Of a stretch of 64,000 nt of DNA, positions 1 through 10,724 are shown in pieces. A program made the position numbers and the translations under genes. Positions within the stretch are counted from its first letter, which is position 1. Each line of letters opens with the position of its first letter. The notes beneath the pieces are model-generated. The model saw nothing but the letters and a program-made list of their open reading frames with translations, did not search any database and was not told the origin of the DNA. This DNA comes from Lasiodiplodia sp. COLG20 (taxonomy: Eukaryota; Ascomycota; Dothideomycetes; Botryosphaeriales; Botryosphaeriaceae): positions 1-64,000 of the forward strand of contig VNWV01000042.1 of assembly GCA_009801085.1 (NCBI GenBank). The letters are read 5' to 3'.

Positions 1-135
1 TGCAAAAAAAAAAACAAGAAAAAGAAAAAAGAATTAGTAGAAGAAACCCTCCCAATCATTTTTCTTCCGACATAATCTTAGAAGAAGAAGAGGCCACAAA
101 ACACCCCTCCCCTCTCCAACACCACCTCTCCCTCC

Positions 136-1490
136 TCACACATCCCCCGACCTCCTCGCCTTCTCCGACTCCCCCTCCCCGGGTTTCAACCTCTCGCTCG
201 CGTCCAACTCGACCGGCCCCCTCGTCTCCAGCTCGTGCGCCACCGCCGGCGACTCCATCTCGTGCGTCGCGCCGCCTTCCGACCCGGGCCAGCCCGGCAG
301 TTCCCTGCGGTACTCCTGATCTCCGACCTTCTCGTGGTACGTGTCCGAGCCGTCGACTTCGTGGCCGGAGGTGCGGCCGTGGTGGCCGTTTTCTCCTGCT
401 GCTGCTGCTTCTGTTGCTGCTGCGGCTTTGGCGGCTGCTGCCTGCTGGCGGCGGCGGCGGAGGAAGAAGAAGACGCCGGCGAGGAGTAGGGCGAGGGCGG
501 CGCAGACGCCGATGACGATGCCGGCGATGGCGCCGCCAGAGATAGACGAGTCGTTGGATGAGGAGGCGGTGACGGTTGGGATGGAGGAGGATGCGGCGGA
601 GGCGGAGGCGGAGGCGGAGGCGGAAGCGGTGGAGGAGGTGGAGGACTGGAGTGGGTGTGTTAGCTTTGAGGGTGCGTGAGGGCGTTGAGAAATTGGGGCC
701 TTTTGCTTACCGATTCTGATAACGAGAGAGCGTAGCCTTCGATGACGTGTGCGAAAAATTGGTCACCCGAGTTCGTGGCTGGCCATGCCTGGGTTGCCGT
801 CAAGGTGGATGCGTTGTATGCGGTGACGGTGTAGGTTGAGCCCAGCACGACGGGGCTGTAACACGTTCCGCCGTATGCCGGTCTGTTGGTGTCCACGGTA
901 GTAGCGGGCGGGTGAAGAGCGTAGCCGCTGCGAGTTCGGTGTTAGCCATTGGTCTTTGCAAATAGTCACATTGACTGTGAAGTCCCGAAATCTTCAAATC
1001 AGGTTCAAGGACTGAACGAACTGAAGTAGATTTTGTAGACGTTACGCAATCGGGACTGCACTAAAGGAAAGAGGATAACATACGAAGGACAGCATGCAAT
1101 GTAGCTACTCGAGAAGGTGTTGACAGTATCCCATGCCTCCGGGCAGACCAGCGGGCTGAAGACCGGAGCAATGGAGCTGGTCTGGTTGAAGAGGGACGTG
1201 TACCCGCTAATGAACTGGGACGGGTAGCAGTCTGTGAACAGCGATCCAGGGACTGGCGACGGCTCGTTGAGCCAGATGTTGTAAAATGGCGAAGACAACA
1301 GCGTGAGATGGTTCTCTGTGCACGCCGGCGGTGGAGTGAAGGTTGTCGTCAGTGCCACGGTCACGGCGGCCGGAGAGACAAAGGTTGACGAAGATCTTGT
1401 AGAAGTGGCCAGCGTGGTACTCGAGGCAGCCGCTGCGGTCGATGCGGCCGCTGCTGTCGAGCTGGTTGTTCCGGCTGCTGTGGACGACAT
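136..1490 (-). CDS. Mucin-like single-pass membrane protein, three exons
   Basis: Spliced model of 377 residues: exons 1084..1490, 711..927 and 136..645, with introns GTATGT...CAG and GTAAGC...CAG that keep frame. The order is a Ser/Thr/Ala-rich N-terminus with no obvious signal peptide, a Cys-containing extracellular-type region (pairs such as ACCPS and GGTCYS), an alternating Ser-Ala repeat encoded by a GGCGGA-type microsatellite (about 600-640), one membrane segment at about residues 245-268 (GIVIGVCAALALLLAG) followed by RRRR, and an acidic/Gly-rich cytoplasmic tail. The start is the first ATG in frame; the open frame upstream begins at a TTG. This layout resembles fungal Wsc/Mid2-type surface sensors, but no WSC cysteine pattern is visible, so a sensor role is inference only. 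A TATATA-like site on this strand lies at about 1720-1727. Confidence 0.72.
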
Positions 1491-3169
1491 GTTTGCGAGT
1501 CTCAATTGAACGACTGCGTTCAGTACAGATCGATGTGCCAGAGGCTCGACTGTGGGGCGGCTGGCTCAGATCAAATGCAGAGAGGCAGTTCTGTGGAACG
1601 AGCGCCAGAGGAGGGCACGGGGTGGAGAAGACTGTTGGGTGGAGTGCAACTCGGGGGCCGCAGGACGAATCCTTCGGGGAGCGTGTACCTGTCTCTTCGC
1701 AGCGGGAGGCGTTCGCGCGTGTATATAGCGCGGCAGGTGGAGCTTATTACCGGACCCTGCGCTACTTGTGCTAATGCATTGCGGAGGAGGAAGCAGAAGG
1801 TGGGCACTATGCAACCGCGAGGGAGGCGCCACCGCTACGCCAGATGGAGCGGTCGTGAGAGCTTCTCTCCCTCCCCAGTCGGCTGAAAAAACAAAGGCGG
1901 TCTCGGCGTTTGTGGGGGCCAGAAGCGCGATGCAGCATTGGGTGGCCCCCTCGCAGCGGGTCGGCCTTCGCCAGATGGGGGACGGCCATTATCCGCTTCG
2001 AGGCCTGCAGTGTCACCGCGAGATCTGCGAATACGGACAGCGGATCCGCCGCCGGCTTTCGCGGCGACTCATGGAACGAGACTTCATGCTTCATCAAACA
2101 CACCGAGTGTCCTCTATGTATCTTCATACTCACTGCTCTTTGACTGGTGTATAGCAGAATCATGTGGGCTCCACATGGCCACGAATGCGAATGCGGCGCC
2201 TCGAGACGGGAAAGATGGAGTGACCCTGCAGGAGGATGCAAGAGTCATTCGAGATCAATCACGTCTGTTGGTGCGTGAACCCCTTCGGCCCGGCTTGTGG
2301 CCTGCCTTCGGCGATAAGCTCATTCATATGTAAGCACAGATTTGCCGACCGTCGCTGCAAGTAACGACCCAGGATATGGTGCCTATTTTTACTGGGGATG
2401 TGTAATACGGGATTTCTCCAGGCGACGGCAATAACCCCACATATAACCAACAAAGCGTTGCGGGCCCCGGGGCTCAAGTTTGGAACCCGTCGACCGTTGA
2501 TCCCGCACATGCGCCCGCGGCAAAAGGAACCAGGCCAGCCCGACGGCCGCGTCTGGCCTCTTCCCACGCGCTATCGAATGAACCCGTCTTTCGGTCCCAC
2601 ATTCCCGGAACCTCGCCCGCCAAGCTTTTGTCCGTTTTCCCTGCCTTCGCTTTCAGCCTCGCTCGCCAGCCAATCAACTTTGCCCTTGGGACTCGCGTGC
2701 GTTTGGCCCCCAAGGAATATATTTATACACGTACCATGTCAACTCTCTTAGCGCCAACGCTCGCATCGACGTTGACACTCTTCTTCCTGCTTGCATGTGC
2801 CTTCTCCAGTGAGCTCAAGGAAATGCTTCAATTGCTGGCTTTCTCAGTTTCGCGTTTTTTCCTTTTGGTTTTCCAGAGCCAACCAATCTCACACACCAAA
2901 GTGGCATCAGCTGACGGAATCAAATCTTAGCCATTGCAACGAGTCGTCAAACTGGAACCCCTCGGAAAAAATGTATATTGCACAAGGCTCTTGTAACCCC
3001 GGCCGTCAAGTTTTCCCCGTCCGAACCCGATATGGAAAGGCTCACGCGTGTGATGAACAGGGCGGCGTTTAGCGGCCGCCTCATCACTCCACAACTTGAT
3101 ACCAAACGCCCGTCTAGGCCCCAACCCATACTGCACCAACCTGGTAACCGCTCCCCCAGCTTTCACCTA
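1491..3169. other. Intergenic region without a supported gene
   Basis: GC-rich sequence upstream of the membrane-protein gene and downstream of the next gene. It holds several overlapping open frames on both strands (1768-2333), none with recognisable protein features, splice sites or a favoured frame. A TATA-like run (about 2715-2730) sits directly before an ATG at 2736 that opens a 65-codon frame with a hydrophobic N-terminus; I do not regard it as a supported gene. Confidence 0.5.
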
Positions 3170-4813
3170 TCATTCTAAATCGTCATCACCACCACCACCA
3201 CCACCCTCCTCCGGCTTGTGCAAACAAAACACGAACCCCTCCGCGCCCCCGACGCCCACGCCCAAGAAAGTCCAACTCTTGACTCCAAACGGCTCCTCGC
3301 GCGCCTTCAAGATGGCGCCCAGCACGTCGGCCCTGCCCTCCTGCACGGCGCAGATGGCGCCGCGCGGGCCGACGCTCAGCACCATCAACGCACGGCAGGC
3401 GAGTGCGCGCTGCACCACCGTGTACCAGCCGGCCTCGTAACGCGCGAACGCCCGCCGTCCCTGCGCCACGGCTTGCTCCTCGGCTCGGCGCGCCGCCGGG
3501 TCCGGGTTGTCGAGCGTGACGAGCGCGAGGTAGCGTGGGCCCTCGGCGTCGTGGAGCTCGATGGGCTCGGTGCGCGCGACGCCGCCGGGCGGGAGGCGCG
3601 GGTCTTGCTGGGACAGGGCCGGGATGGGGTGGTAGCAGCCTGTCGTGCGGTCGTGTTTGGGTTTGGGGTGGTGGCGATGGCGGCGGTGGCGGCGGTGGTG
3701 GTGGTTGGGGCTGGCTGCGGAGAATGGTGATGGCGGAGGCGACGTCGTGGGTGACAAGAATGCGGATGTTGTGGGAGAGGAAGAAGTGGACGAGGCAGAG
3801 GCGGTGGAGGATGATGGTGACAGACTCCTTCCCCGTCCCCATGTCAAGTACCGTCCGTCCAGCACGTCCTGCAGGTACCGGATCTCCTCCACCACGTGCC
3901 GCATGTCTTCCGGCGCCGCGCCGGCCCACCGCATCTGCATCTCTGTTTCGCGGAGTTGTGCGAGGTTCTGCTCGGTCTGGCGGCGGGCAGCGGGGTCAGG
4001 ACCTTGTTGTCTTCTTCGTCCCCTTCCTCTTCCTCTCCGTCTCTCCAACTCATCTCCGTTGCCGTGGCCGCTGTTGTTTTCACCTCCAGCCTCCTCCACT
4101 AACCTTCCCCCAACAAACCTATGCCGGTCTCCTCGTTCCAGCCTATCACCCCTTTGCTCTCCTTCCAGCTCCGCGTCCATCAAAGCCTCCCTTAACGTCC
4201 TCAGAGCTGCCTGTGCCATCCCCAATGCCCCCCTCACCCCTTCCCTCCCACCGTCCGCCTCCGGAAAGGGTCCAAACTGCAACTTCTCGCGAAGATGGTT
4301 GACATACCGCTGTTGGCGAACAACCTCAGCAGATAATTCCTCAATATACTCCTGCCTGCGTCGGAGGTTCTCGCCAGGCCCGTCCTCTACAGGTGGCGCG
4401 GCGTGGCGGCGGCGGTGGTGGTCGTTGTACACGTAGTCATCGTTCACGTCGTCTCCAAGGTCCAAGTCGAAGATGAGTTGTTCTTCTTCCTCATGGTTGG
4501 CGTTTGCGTTGGCTTGATGTCCGGCGGGAGCTTGGCATCCGAATGCCCTTGTGTCATGGAGAGCTATTCCATGATGTCCTGGGTCTGCGGCTGGGGCAAG
4601 AGGTGCACGAGGCTGATTTCTGTGCTGCTGCTGCAAAAGTCGTTGGCCATGCTGATTGTTCTGGTGGCGTTGGTGCTGCTGTCTTTGCTGATCGTGACCA
4701 TGTGCAAACACATCATCAAAGTTCAGATCACCAACGTCCTCTTCGCTCTCGCTCTCTGGTGGCGGTGTCGTGTCATAGCGAGGTATGTACCTCCCCGAGC
4801 CGCGGAAGTTCAT
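3170..4813 (-). CDS. Hypothetical protein, low-complexity N-terminus, possible frame breaks
   Basis: One uninterrupted frame of 547 codons starting at ATG 4813. I do not recognise the family. The first 150 residues are acidic and rich in Gln/His/Asn; about residues 150-185 look like a short coiled coil (EYIEELSAEVVRQQ); a GRGRGRRR stretch follows; then a Ser/Thr/Pro-rich and His-rich linker. The last ~130 residues look folded (PRYLALVTLDNPDPAARRAE, then a Trp/Tyr-containing helix and a WTFLGVGVGG strand). The linker (about 3660-3850) is suspect, because the overlapping frame there has much more protein-like content and C-ending codons (see findings). Two nearby indels, real or from assembly, could therefore make the annotated linker wrong. 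The gene is probably real; its exact product is uncertain. Confidence 0.6.
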   Translation of the reverse strand: MNFRGSGRYIPRYDTTPPPESESEEDVGDLNFDDVFAHGHDQQRQQHQRHQNNQHGQRLLQQQHRNQPRAPLAPAADPGHHGIALHDTRAFGCQAPAGHQANANANHEEEEQLIFDLDLGDDVNDDYVYNDHHRRRHAAPPVEDGPGENLRRRQEYIEELSAEVVRQQRYVNHLREKLQFGPFPEADGGREGVRGALGMAQAALRTLREALMDAELEGEQRGDRLERGDRHRFVGGRLVEEAGGENNSGHGNGDELERRRGRGRGRRRQQGPDPAARRQTEQNLAQLRETEMQMRWAGAAPEDMRHVVEEIRYLQDVLDGRYLTWGRGRSLSPSSSTASASSTSSSPTTSAFLSPTTSPPPSPFSAASPNHHHRRHRRHRHHPKPKHDRTTGCYHPIPALSQQDPRLPPGGVARTEPIELHDAEGPRYLALVTLDNPDPAARRAEEQAVAQGRRAFARYEAGWYTVVQRALACRALMVLSVGPRGAICAVQEGRADVLGAILKAREEPFGVKSWTFLGVGVGGAEGFVFCLHKPEEGGGGGGDDDLE

Positions 4814-5675
4814 ACCTGCAGTTGTCGTGCGAACTGGTTACTCTTCTTACTCTCAGCGGCGAGAGTGATGGCTTTTTGATCGACTTCTTGATGGTGCTTG
4901 TTGATATTGACGTTTCCTTTCGACTCTGGCGTGCCTTTTCGTGATTGTGCGCGTGCTTTCGTATGTCTCGGAGCGGAAGTAGTTCTAAATCTTGGGCCAG
5001 CGAGTTGTGTGCGTGTGTGGCTTGAAACAAGCGCCGTCCTCGTTGTCGTTGGATTAGGCAGCAGCAAGACGAGGCTGAACTTCTTGCGAGAAAGCCTGAG
5101 AAGTTGTCGTGAAGAGCGAGGAGGTAGATATTGCTTTAGCAGTAGCGGACCAATTTCTCAAATTGGAGAACAATAAGCTACTTCGATGTCTCGCGTGACT
5201 CGATCGTGCGGGGTTGAAGTGTTGCTGTAGACGGCGTAGAGCGAAACAGAAAGAGCCTGCGGTCCAGATTTTCTGCCTAGACTGGGGCTGTGCACCGTGG
5301 TGTATGCCGGAAGTGTGCGTGTGAGTGCGTCGTGGTTGTCTCCTGCGAATCACGCCATCAAGGTAATTAGATTTTTTGCCCCCTCCTTTCTACCTGACAA
5401 GGCTGAAAAGTTGAAAAATTTGAATGCGAATGCGAAAGGTGCATTGTGCAAACATGGAGGGAAAGATCCTTCCTTTTGTAAGAGCAAGAGCGTGATTCCC
5501 AAATTGGGAAAGCAGATCAGTTCAAGAGTCTAGATCGGGCAGGTATCTCGCCGTTGGTCCCTCCCCGAATAACGCCGACGTCCCGATGCACCCATACCGA
5601 CAACAAAGAAACAGCAAAGCAATGACTTTTCCCACCCCTAATGTACAAGGCCTACCGGTTCCACATACTCTCCAC
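4814..5675. other. Intergenic region, nothing recognised
   Basis: Lies between the start of the hypothetical gene at 4813 and the 3' end of the CDF transporter gene. Short open frames here have no protein-like features. It presumably holds the promoter and leader of the 4813 gene and the 3' untranslated region of the transporter. Confidence 0.5.
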
Positions 5676-7549
5676 TTAGTCGTGTTGCGACATGTGCGTT
5701 GGCAGGTTCCATGAAGCGTAGTCAAGGTGCACGAACGCGCGGTCCACGGTCGGCACGCTCTCGAGCACGTACTGCAAGCTCTCGCCTAGATCGTGCGCAT
5801 CTCTAATGTTGATGTTCTCGTCAACCACAATGTCGGCCTCGACGATCAACTTGTCGCCAGAGTGGTAGGCCTGCAGGCCCTGGATCTGCTTGATCGTCTT
5901 GGCAAAACGCATCGACAGATAAAGGAGGATGTTGCGCTCATCGGCAGAAGCGGCGCGACCAGTCAGGTTCTTGATGTGGTTTGCCGACGTCTCGGACCAG
6001 TTGATGATGACCCACAGAGAGAGCAGCACACCCCCCAGCGGATCCATCCACCAGACTTGTGCGTAGTAGCCCACTAGAAGCATGTCAGTCCCCATTTTTG
6101 CACACATGACCATGCAAGACTCACCGAGAGGAAAGATGATACTGAAAAAGTTGAAGACAACGTCAGTCATGGCATCCTGAGCAAGAGCCTGCACGCTGGA
6201 ATTCTTGATCATGCGGCACCAGAACCAGCAAAGACCCTTGATGACCACGGTGGCGGCCATGATAATCAGCGCTGACGTGGTCAAACGGACGATGGTCTGT
6301 TCATTGCCCATGAACCTCTGGAAGCCCTCGAGCAACACCTGGAAGAAGGCGGTAATCATAATCACAGAGAAAATCAACACTCCAACGGGCTCCAGCTTGC
6401 TCCGACCGATCGGGTACGAGTAACGGTCCTGGCGGGAGATGAGGCGAGTGGTGACCCACACGATGGCGGTACTCAAGAAGTCCAGCGCAGCGTCGACCAA
6501 GCTGGCAAGCACGGACAGCGACGAGGTCAAGATCGTCACGACGATCTTCATGGCCAGCAGCACCGTGTTGGCAACCAGATTCACGTAGATGGCAATCGTC
6601 ACAATCCTGTGCTGGCTGTCCATCTCCTCTTCGGGCTCGTACACAGGCATCTGCGATTGGTTTGCTTCCACGTCGTCGCTGATTCCGCCATAGCCGTTGT
6701 GCTGCGCGCTCAGCAGTGGGGACGTTTCCTCATCGGGCACCTTGTACAGGTTCTTGGGCGTGCGTTTGACCTTGCGGTTGCCAACGGCGTCAATCGACGA
6801 TGAGTTGGTGCTGTCTTCTGAGGACTGCTGGCCGGCCAGGAAGGGAGAGTGGGGCGCGGTGCCGGACTCCTCGGAGATTGTCTCGGGGATGTTCACTGTG
6901 TTGTACTCCTGAATGAGGTTGTGGGGAAGCGACGAGTCAAGCAGGCGGTCGATGAAGGCATATTGCTGGATCAGCTCGTTGTTCCGCTCATAGTACTGGC
7001 GGCTGTCGGAAACGCGTTAGTGTGTAGAACGATGGCACGATGTCATATGATCGCGAACGCAAAGAATAAAAGGCTATTCGTCCCCCCGGGAGCGCTTGGC
7101 GGACACGTACATCTTCTTCGGATATTTCTTCAGCTCCTCTTCCGACTTCCAGTATTGTTCCCTGACCACGAAATCAGCCACAGCTCCCGACGACGCACGA
7201 CGCGATCCCCTCACCATCTGTATCTCGGGTTGCTGTTTCCAATCAGGCGCTGGCTGCGCATCTGCGGCGTCAGAAGCACCGACGCGCCCCCAATGCTCGA
7301 TCTGCGGTCGTCGGGATAGCCGGGGGTTGGCGGCACGCTCCCCTTAGCACCGCTGTCGGTGTACGCGTCTTCGCTGCGAACGCTGGGCGGGCGTTGGGCC
7401 TGGCCGCGAGAGCTCAAGGACTGTTGTAGCAGGGCGGGCAGATGCTGACCACGCGTCGACATGACCGCGTCCTCCGAAAGCGGCAAAAAGTTCTTGAAGC
7501 TAGGAATGCGGCCATACTGGGGCGGCGAACCAACCGGCTGCTCCGTCAT
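5676..7549 (-). CDS. Cation diffusion facilitator (Mn-type CDF) transporter
   Basis: Four exons (7215..7549, 7111..7161, 6125..7002, 5676..6073) give 553 residues. All junctions restore the expected family sequence, for example RYRW|EQYWKSEEELKKYP and LYKVP after the disordered N-terminus; the last intron is only 51 nt and would otherwise read through in frame. The N-terminal ~200 residues are cytosolic and low-complexity. A CDF membrane domain with about six segments and a C-terminal cytoplasmic domain follow. Metal-site motifs are DAALD in the second membrane segment and DAMTD in the fifth. The DxxxD pair in both helices is the known signature of the Mn2+ branch of the CDF family, rather than the HxxxD of Zn2+ carriers. 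Likely role: proton-coupled export of Mn2+ (perhaps Fe2+) from the cytosol, at an organelle or plasma membrane. The start at 7549 is the first ATG of the conserved N-terminus. Confidence 0.9.
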
Positions 7550-8572
7550 AGTGGCAAGGAATGCAGGCAAAGAAGACAGGCGGGAAGATCGAAGAGGGAC
7601 GCTGAGGTTGGAGCGAGGTGAGGCGCGACGGCGATGCTTCGCTCTTTTAACAGCTTCTAAAAACCGCCAAGAGCAAGCTCTGGCCCCGAAGCTCGAAGGC
7701 CTGAGTCCGCGGGGGTTGGTTGGCGTCACTGCTCCACCACCACCAATCCCTGTCTCGCATTCCCACTCAAGCCTCAATTGCGCCCGGACCCTCTGCACGT
7801 TGGCAGTCTGCCTTGCCAGATTCGCCTCCTGTTCGAGATGTTCACTTTCGGACCTGCAACCGGCTTAGACAAAGCCCCTTAGCCCAGAATCCCGTCCCGG
7901 GAAGCTCTTTCGGCCCCTCAACACGCGATCCTGGCTCATCAGGGTCCGCTAGCATCTGGCCTAGCGAACCATCCCCAGCTTATAGTCCGAATACGGTATA
8001 CTGATGAGCGAGCCTGATGCACACGCTAGGAAGTCGCGCAACAGCCGAAACAATTAGTGTCGTGCATCATATCGCAGAAGGTAGGAGAGCGAAACTCCTC
8101 AGTGGGACCTCAGGCACCCAAGGGACCATGTCTGCGTCTGCATGGGCGCACCGTATCAACTGCTCGAGACGAGCGCTTGCAGCTTTCCCCGCAGCACCGC
8201 TTTGTCTTTGCCTATCCCGGTGGCAGAGGGGTTTCGCAACTGTCTCGACGAGGAGGCGCAGCGATCCGGCAGTCGATCAAGCGTATCACCCCTCCAATCA
8301 ACGCTTCATCTCCGTAGATCACCTTCTTCCCCCATGGCTTGTTTATTTCAGCCGTCGTTTAATCTTAAACTGTACATTTGGCCAAGCCACCGCTTGGCGT
8401 TGCTCATTTTCGGCAAGCAAATGCTACCTACAAACCCTCTGCCAACGCTTTTCGATTCTCCACCGAGCTCAAGCATTCGTGTTAATTTTGTGTGATAAAG
8501 TACAAAAGGTCAGGCAAAGTGCGCCTGCAAAGAAAGTCTGCCTCCTCCGTTCCATTGTGTTTGATAAGGCGC
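7550..8572. other. Intergenic region between the CDF gene and SEC61
   Basis: Contains the upstream region of the transporter and the 3' region of SEC61. A 192-codon open frame on the plus strand (8017-8595) overlaps the SEC61 stop antisense, but it has no recognisable domain and no coding bias. Confidence 0.5.
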
Positions 8573-10319
8573 TTAGCCGAGCACCATGCCCTTGAGGCCG
8601 GCAGTGTCGCCTTCCTTGGCGGCGATCTCGAAGTAGCTGTAGATAATGCTGCAATGCTGTTAGTAATTGTAAAGAGGCCAAGTCTGTGGGACACTTACGT
8701 GACGGCGAGCAAAATACCAGTACCGGAGCCAAGAGCACCGAGGAGGTCGCTGGCAACCGAGAGAGCACCAATGCAAGCACCACCGAAAGCGGCAGCCGTG
8801 GGGATGACACGCTTCAGCTCCTTGTACATGGACTGCTCACGGTGACCAGCCATAACGAGACCCTGCTCCTTGAGCTGCTTCGCAACGTCCCTGGGAGAAG
8901 AGCCGGAGACCTCGATCCACGTCTTCGAGAAGACAGCGCAGGCGATGAGCATGTAGGTAATGTAGACGACGGTGTGGATCTGTTGGCGAAATTAGACTTG
9001 TAGGGCGAGCGCCTGATTCAAAATACGTACCGGGTCAAGGAGAGCCTCGGTGAAGTTCAGCGGGGGAGACATGTAGTACGCAATACCCGAGGCAGCGTAG
9101 AGCTGGGCGGAACCCTCACGCGGCTCCCAGACTCCGAGAAGACGGACGAGAAGGTTGTCGCTGAAACGAGAGTAGAGCATCTGCGAGATGAGGAAGATGT
9201 TGGAACTCAGAGCAGACTGGAGCATGATGGGCTATGAAAAAAAAAAAGTTAGAAATGCACTATTCGTAGTTTTTGCGCAATTGGGCCAAATCTTACCATG
9301 TTCGAGGTGTAGAACAGGCGAACGGGGTAAGAGCCGCGCATGCCCCTCTGGCGAGAAGACTTGACGGGAATCTCAACACGGAAGCCCTGGAGGTAGATGA
9401 CCGCGGCGAAAACGAGGACGGTGGCCATCAGGTTCATGATGTTGGGCAGGTTCTGGCGGTAGAAAGCCTCGCGCAGAGCAAGCTGTTTGTTGGGCCAGGT
9501 GATGAGCAGGTGGAAGAGCGCAATAACAGCGCCCTCGAACTCAGGGCCACGGCCAGTGTTGATGGTGGTAGGAGAGAAGGCCTTCCAGATGATCGACTCG
9601 CAAATGTTGGTCGCGATGAAGAGCGAAATACCGCTGCCCAGACCATAGCCCTTCTGGAGGAGCTCATCGAGCAGAATGACGATCAGACCGGCCACGACGA
9701 GCTGAACAACCAGCAGAACGCAGACACCAGCACCCAAGTCGGAGGGCTGGCCGTAGAGACCGGTCAGGACGTAAACGCAGGCCTGGCCAAAGCTGAGAAT
9801 AATGGCCAGGAGCTTCTGGGCGGTCTGGTAAAGCTCGCGATCGGTCTTGAGGTCGAGGTTGACATCAATGAGGTGGGTACCAGCCAAGAGCTGGAAGACC
9901 ATGCCGGAGGAAATGATGGGTGTAATACCCAATTCCATAAGCGTTCCGCGATTGGATGCCAACATCATACGCAGCCAATACAGCGGATCCGACGTGTCAG
10001 AGGACACAATGCCGTAAAGCGGCATCTGCGACATGACCAGGAAGATCAAGAGGGTCACACCCGTCCACATCAACCGCTGGTTGAAGGGTGTCTTGGTCTC
10101 CGGCGCCGCAACCCTGGCATCATTGTCAGTCCACAGCTCTCTTCTGCGCGGGCGCAGTATATCACATACTCTGGAAGCAGAGGCACGAAGGGCTTGATGA
10201 GGTCGAGGAACCGCACTGCGCATCGAGAAACATCGGTCAGCACGCGTGTATTCGAGTCAATGGCCAGCGCGGCGGGAATGCGAGCCGCGCGCAGGCAAAG
10301 GTTACTCACAGCCGCTCAT
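8573..10319 (-). CDS. SEC61: Sec61 translocon alpha subunit
   Basis: Six exons: 10310..10319 (only 10 nt), 10170..10215, 9297..10113, 9031..9231, 8699..8979, 8573..8648. The spliced product is 476 residues, the usual length for fungal Sec61. It begins [19 protein letters not shown] and ends [14 protein letters not shown]. Characteristic segments include [38 protein letters not shown] and the cytosolic loop [19 protein letters not shown]. The protein forms the ten-helix channel that passes secretory proteins across, and membrane proteins into, the ER membrane, with Sbh1 and Sss1. The last intron has a textbook TTACTAAC branch point. The gene is head-to-head with SEC8 across about 405 bp. The identity is very secure; only the 10-nt first exon rests on splice logic alone, and it is supported by the restored MSGLRFLDL N-terminus. 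Confidence 0.97.
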
Positions 10320-10724
10320 CTTGACGGTTTCCCGGAGGGAGCAAAGATTAGAAAGGAAGGGCTAATGAGCGAAGAAACAACGGCAAAGAAGCGCCGCGGG
10401 GGGAGGCCTGGTGATGGAACGCGGAGGAGGATAGGTGGTGGTCGGGAAGCGCGACACGGGCGTTTTGTGCGCTCTCCAGGCTGAGGCCAGATTGCCAGCT
10501 GGTCGTCAAGCGCGCGAACTTGGGGAGCGGCCGATCATTTACCGACGGGGCCACGCCCGCTTGGGTAGCGAAGCTCGGGCGCCCGCCAGGCAAGCGCGAA
10601 ACATGTCCCGCCCGCCGACCATGCTGCCGACTTCCAGCCCGGACAAAGAGCTGGCTGCAGCATGAGCTGCCGCCTCGACTGCATCCCGCGACCGCACTCC
10701 ACCCGCCGCTAAGCCCCGCCCACC
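10320..10724. promoter_or_regulatory. Shared SEC61/SEC8 divergent promoter region
   Basis: The 405 bp between two divergently transcribed start codons must hold both leaders and promoters. It is GC-rich and I see no convincing TATA element. That both genes serve the secretory pathway makes co-regulation plausible, but this is inference. Confidence 0.6.

Noticed and set aside
1768..2333. Overlapping frames of 120-144 codons on both strands
   Set aside because: Several frames are open at once, as expected in GC-rich non-coding DNA, and none has recognisable content.
2736..2930. 65-codon frame with a hydrophobic N-terminus (possible small secreted protein)
   Set aside because: The TATA-like run lies almost on top of the ATG, the frame has no cysteine pattern and no supporting splice signals.
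8017..8595. 192-codon plus-strand open frame overlapping the SEC61 stop
   Set aside because: No domain, Cys/Arg/Ser-rich mixture typical of non-coding GC-rich DNA, and it overlaps conserved SEC61 coding sequence antisense.
9273..10484. 403-codon open frame antisense to SEC61
   Set aside because: It mirrors the GC-rich codon bias of SEC61; the product is Arg/Glu/Asp/Gly-rich without structure.
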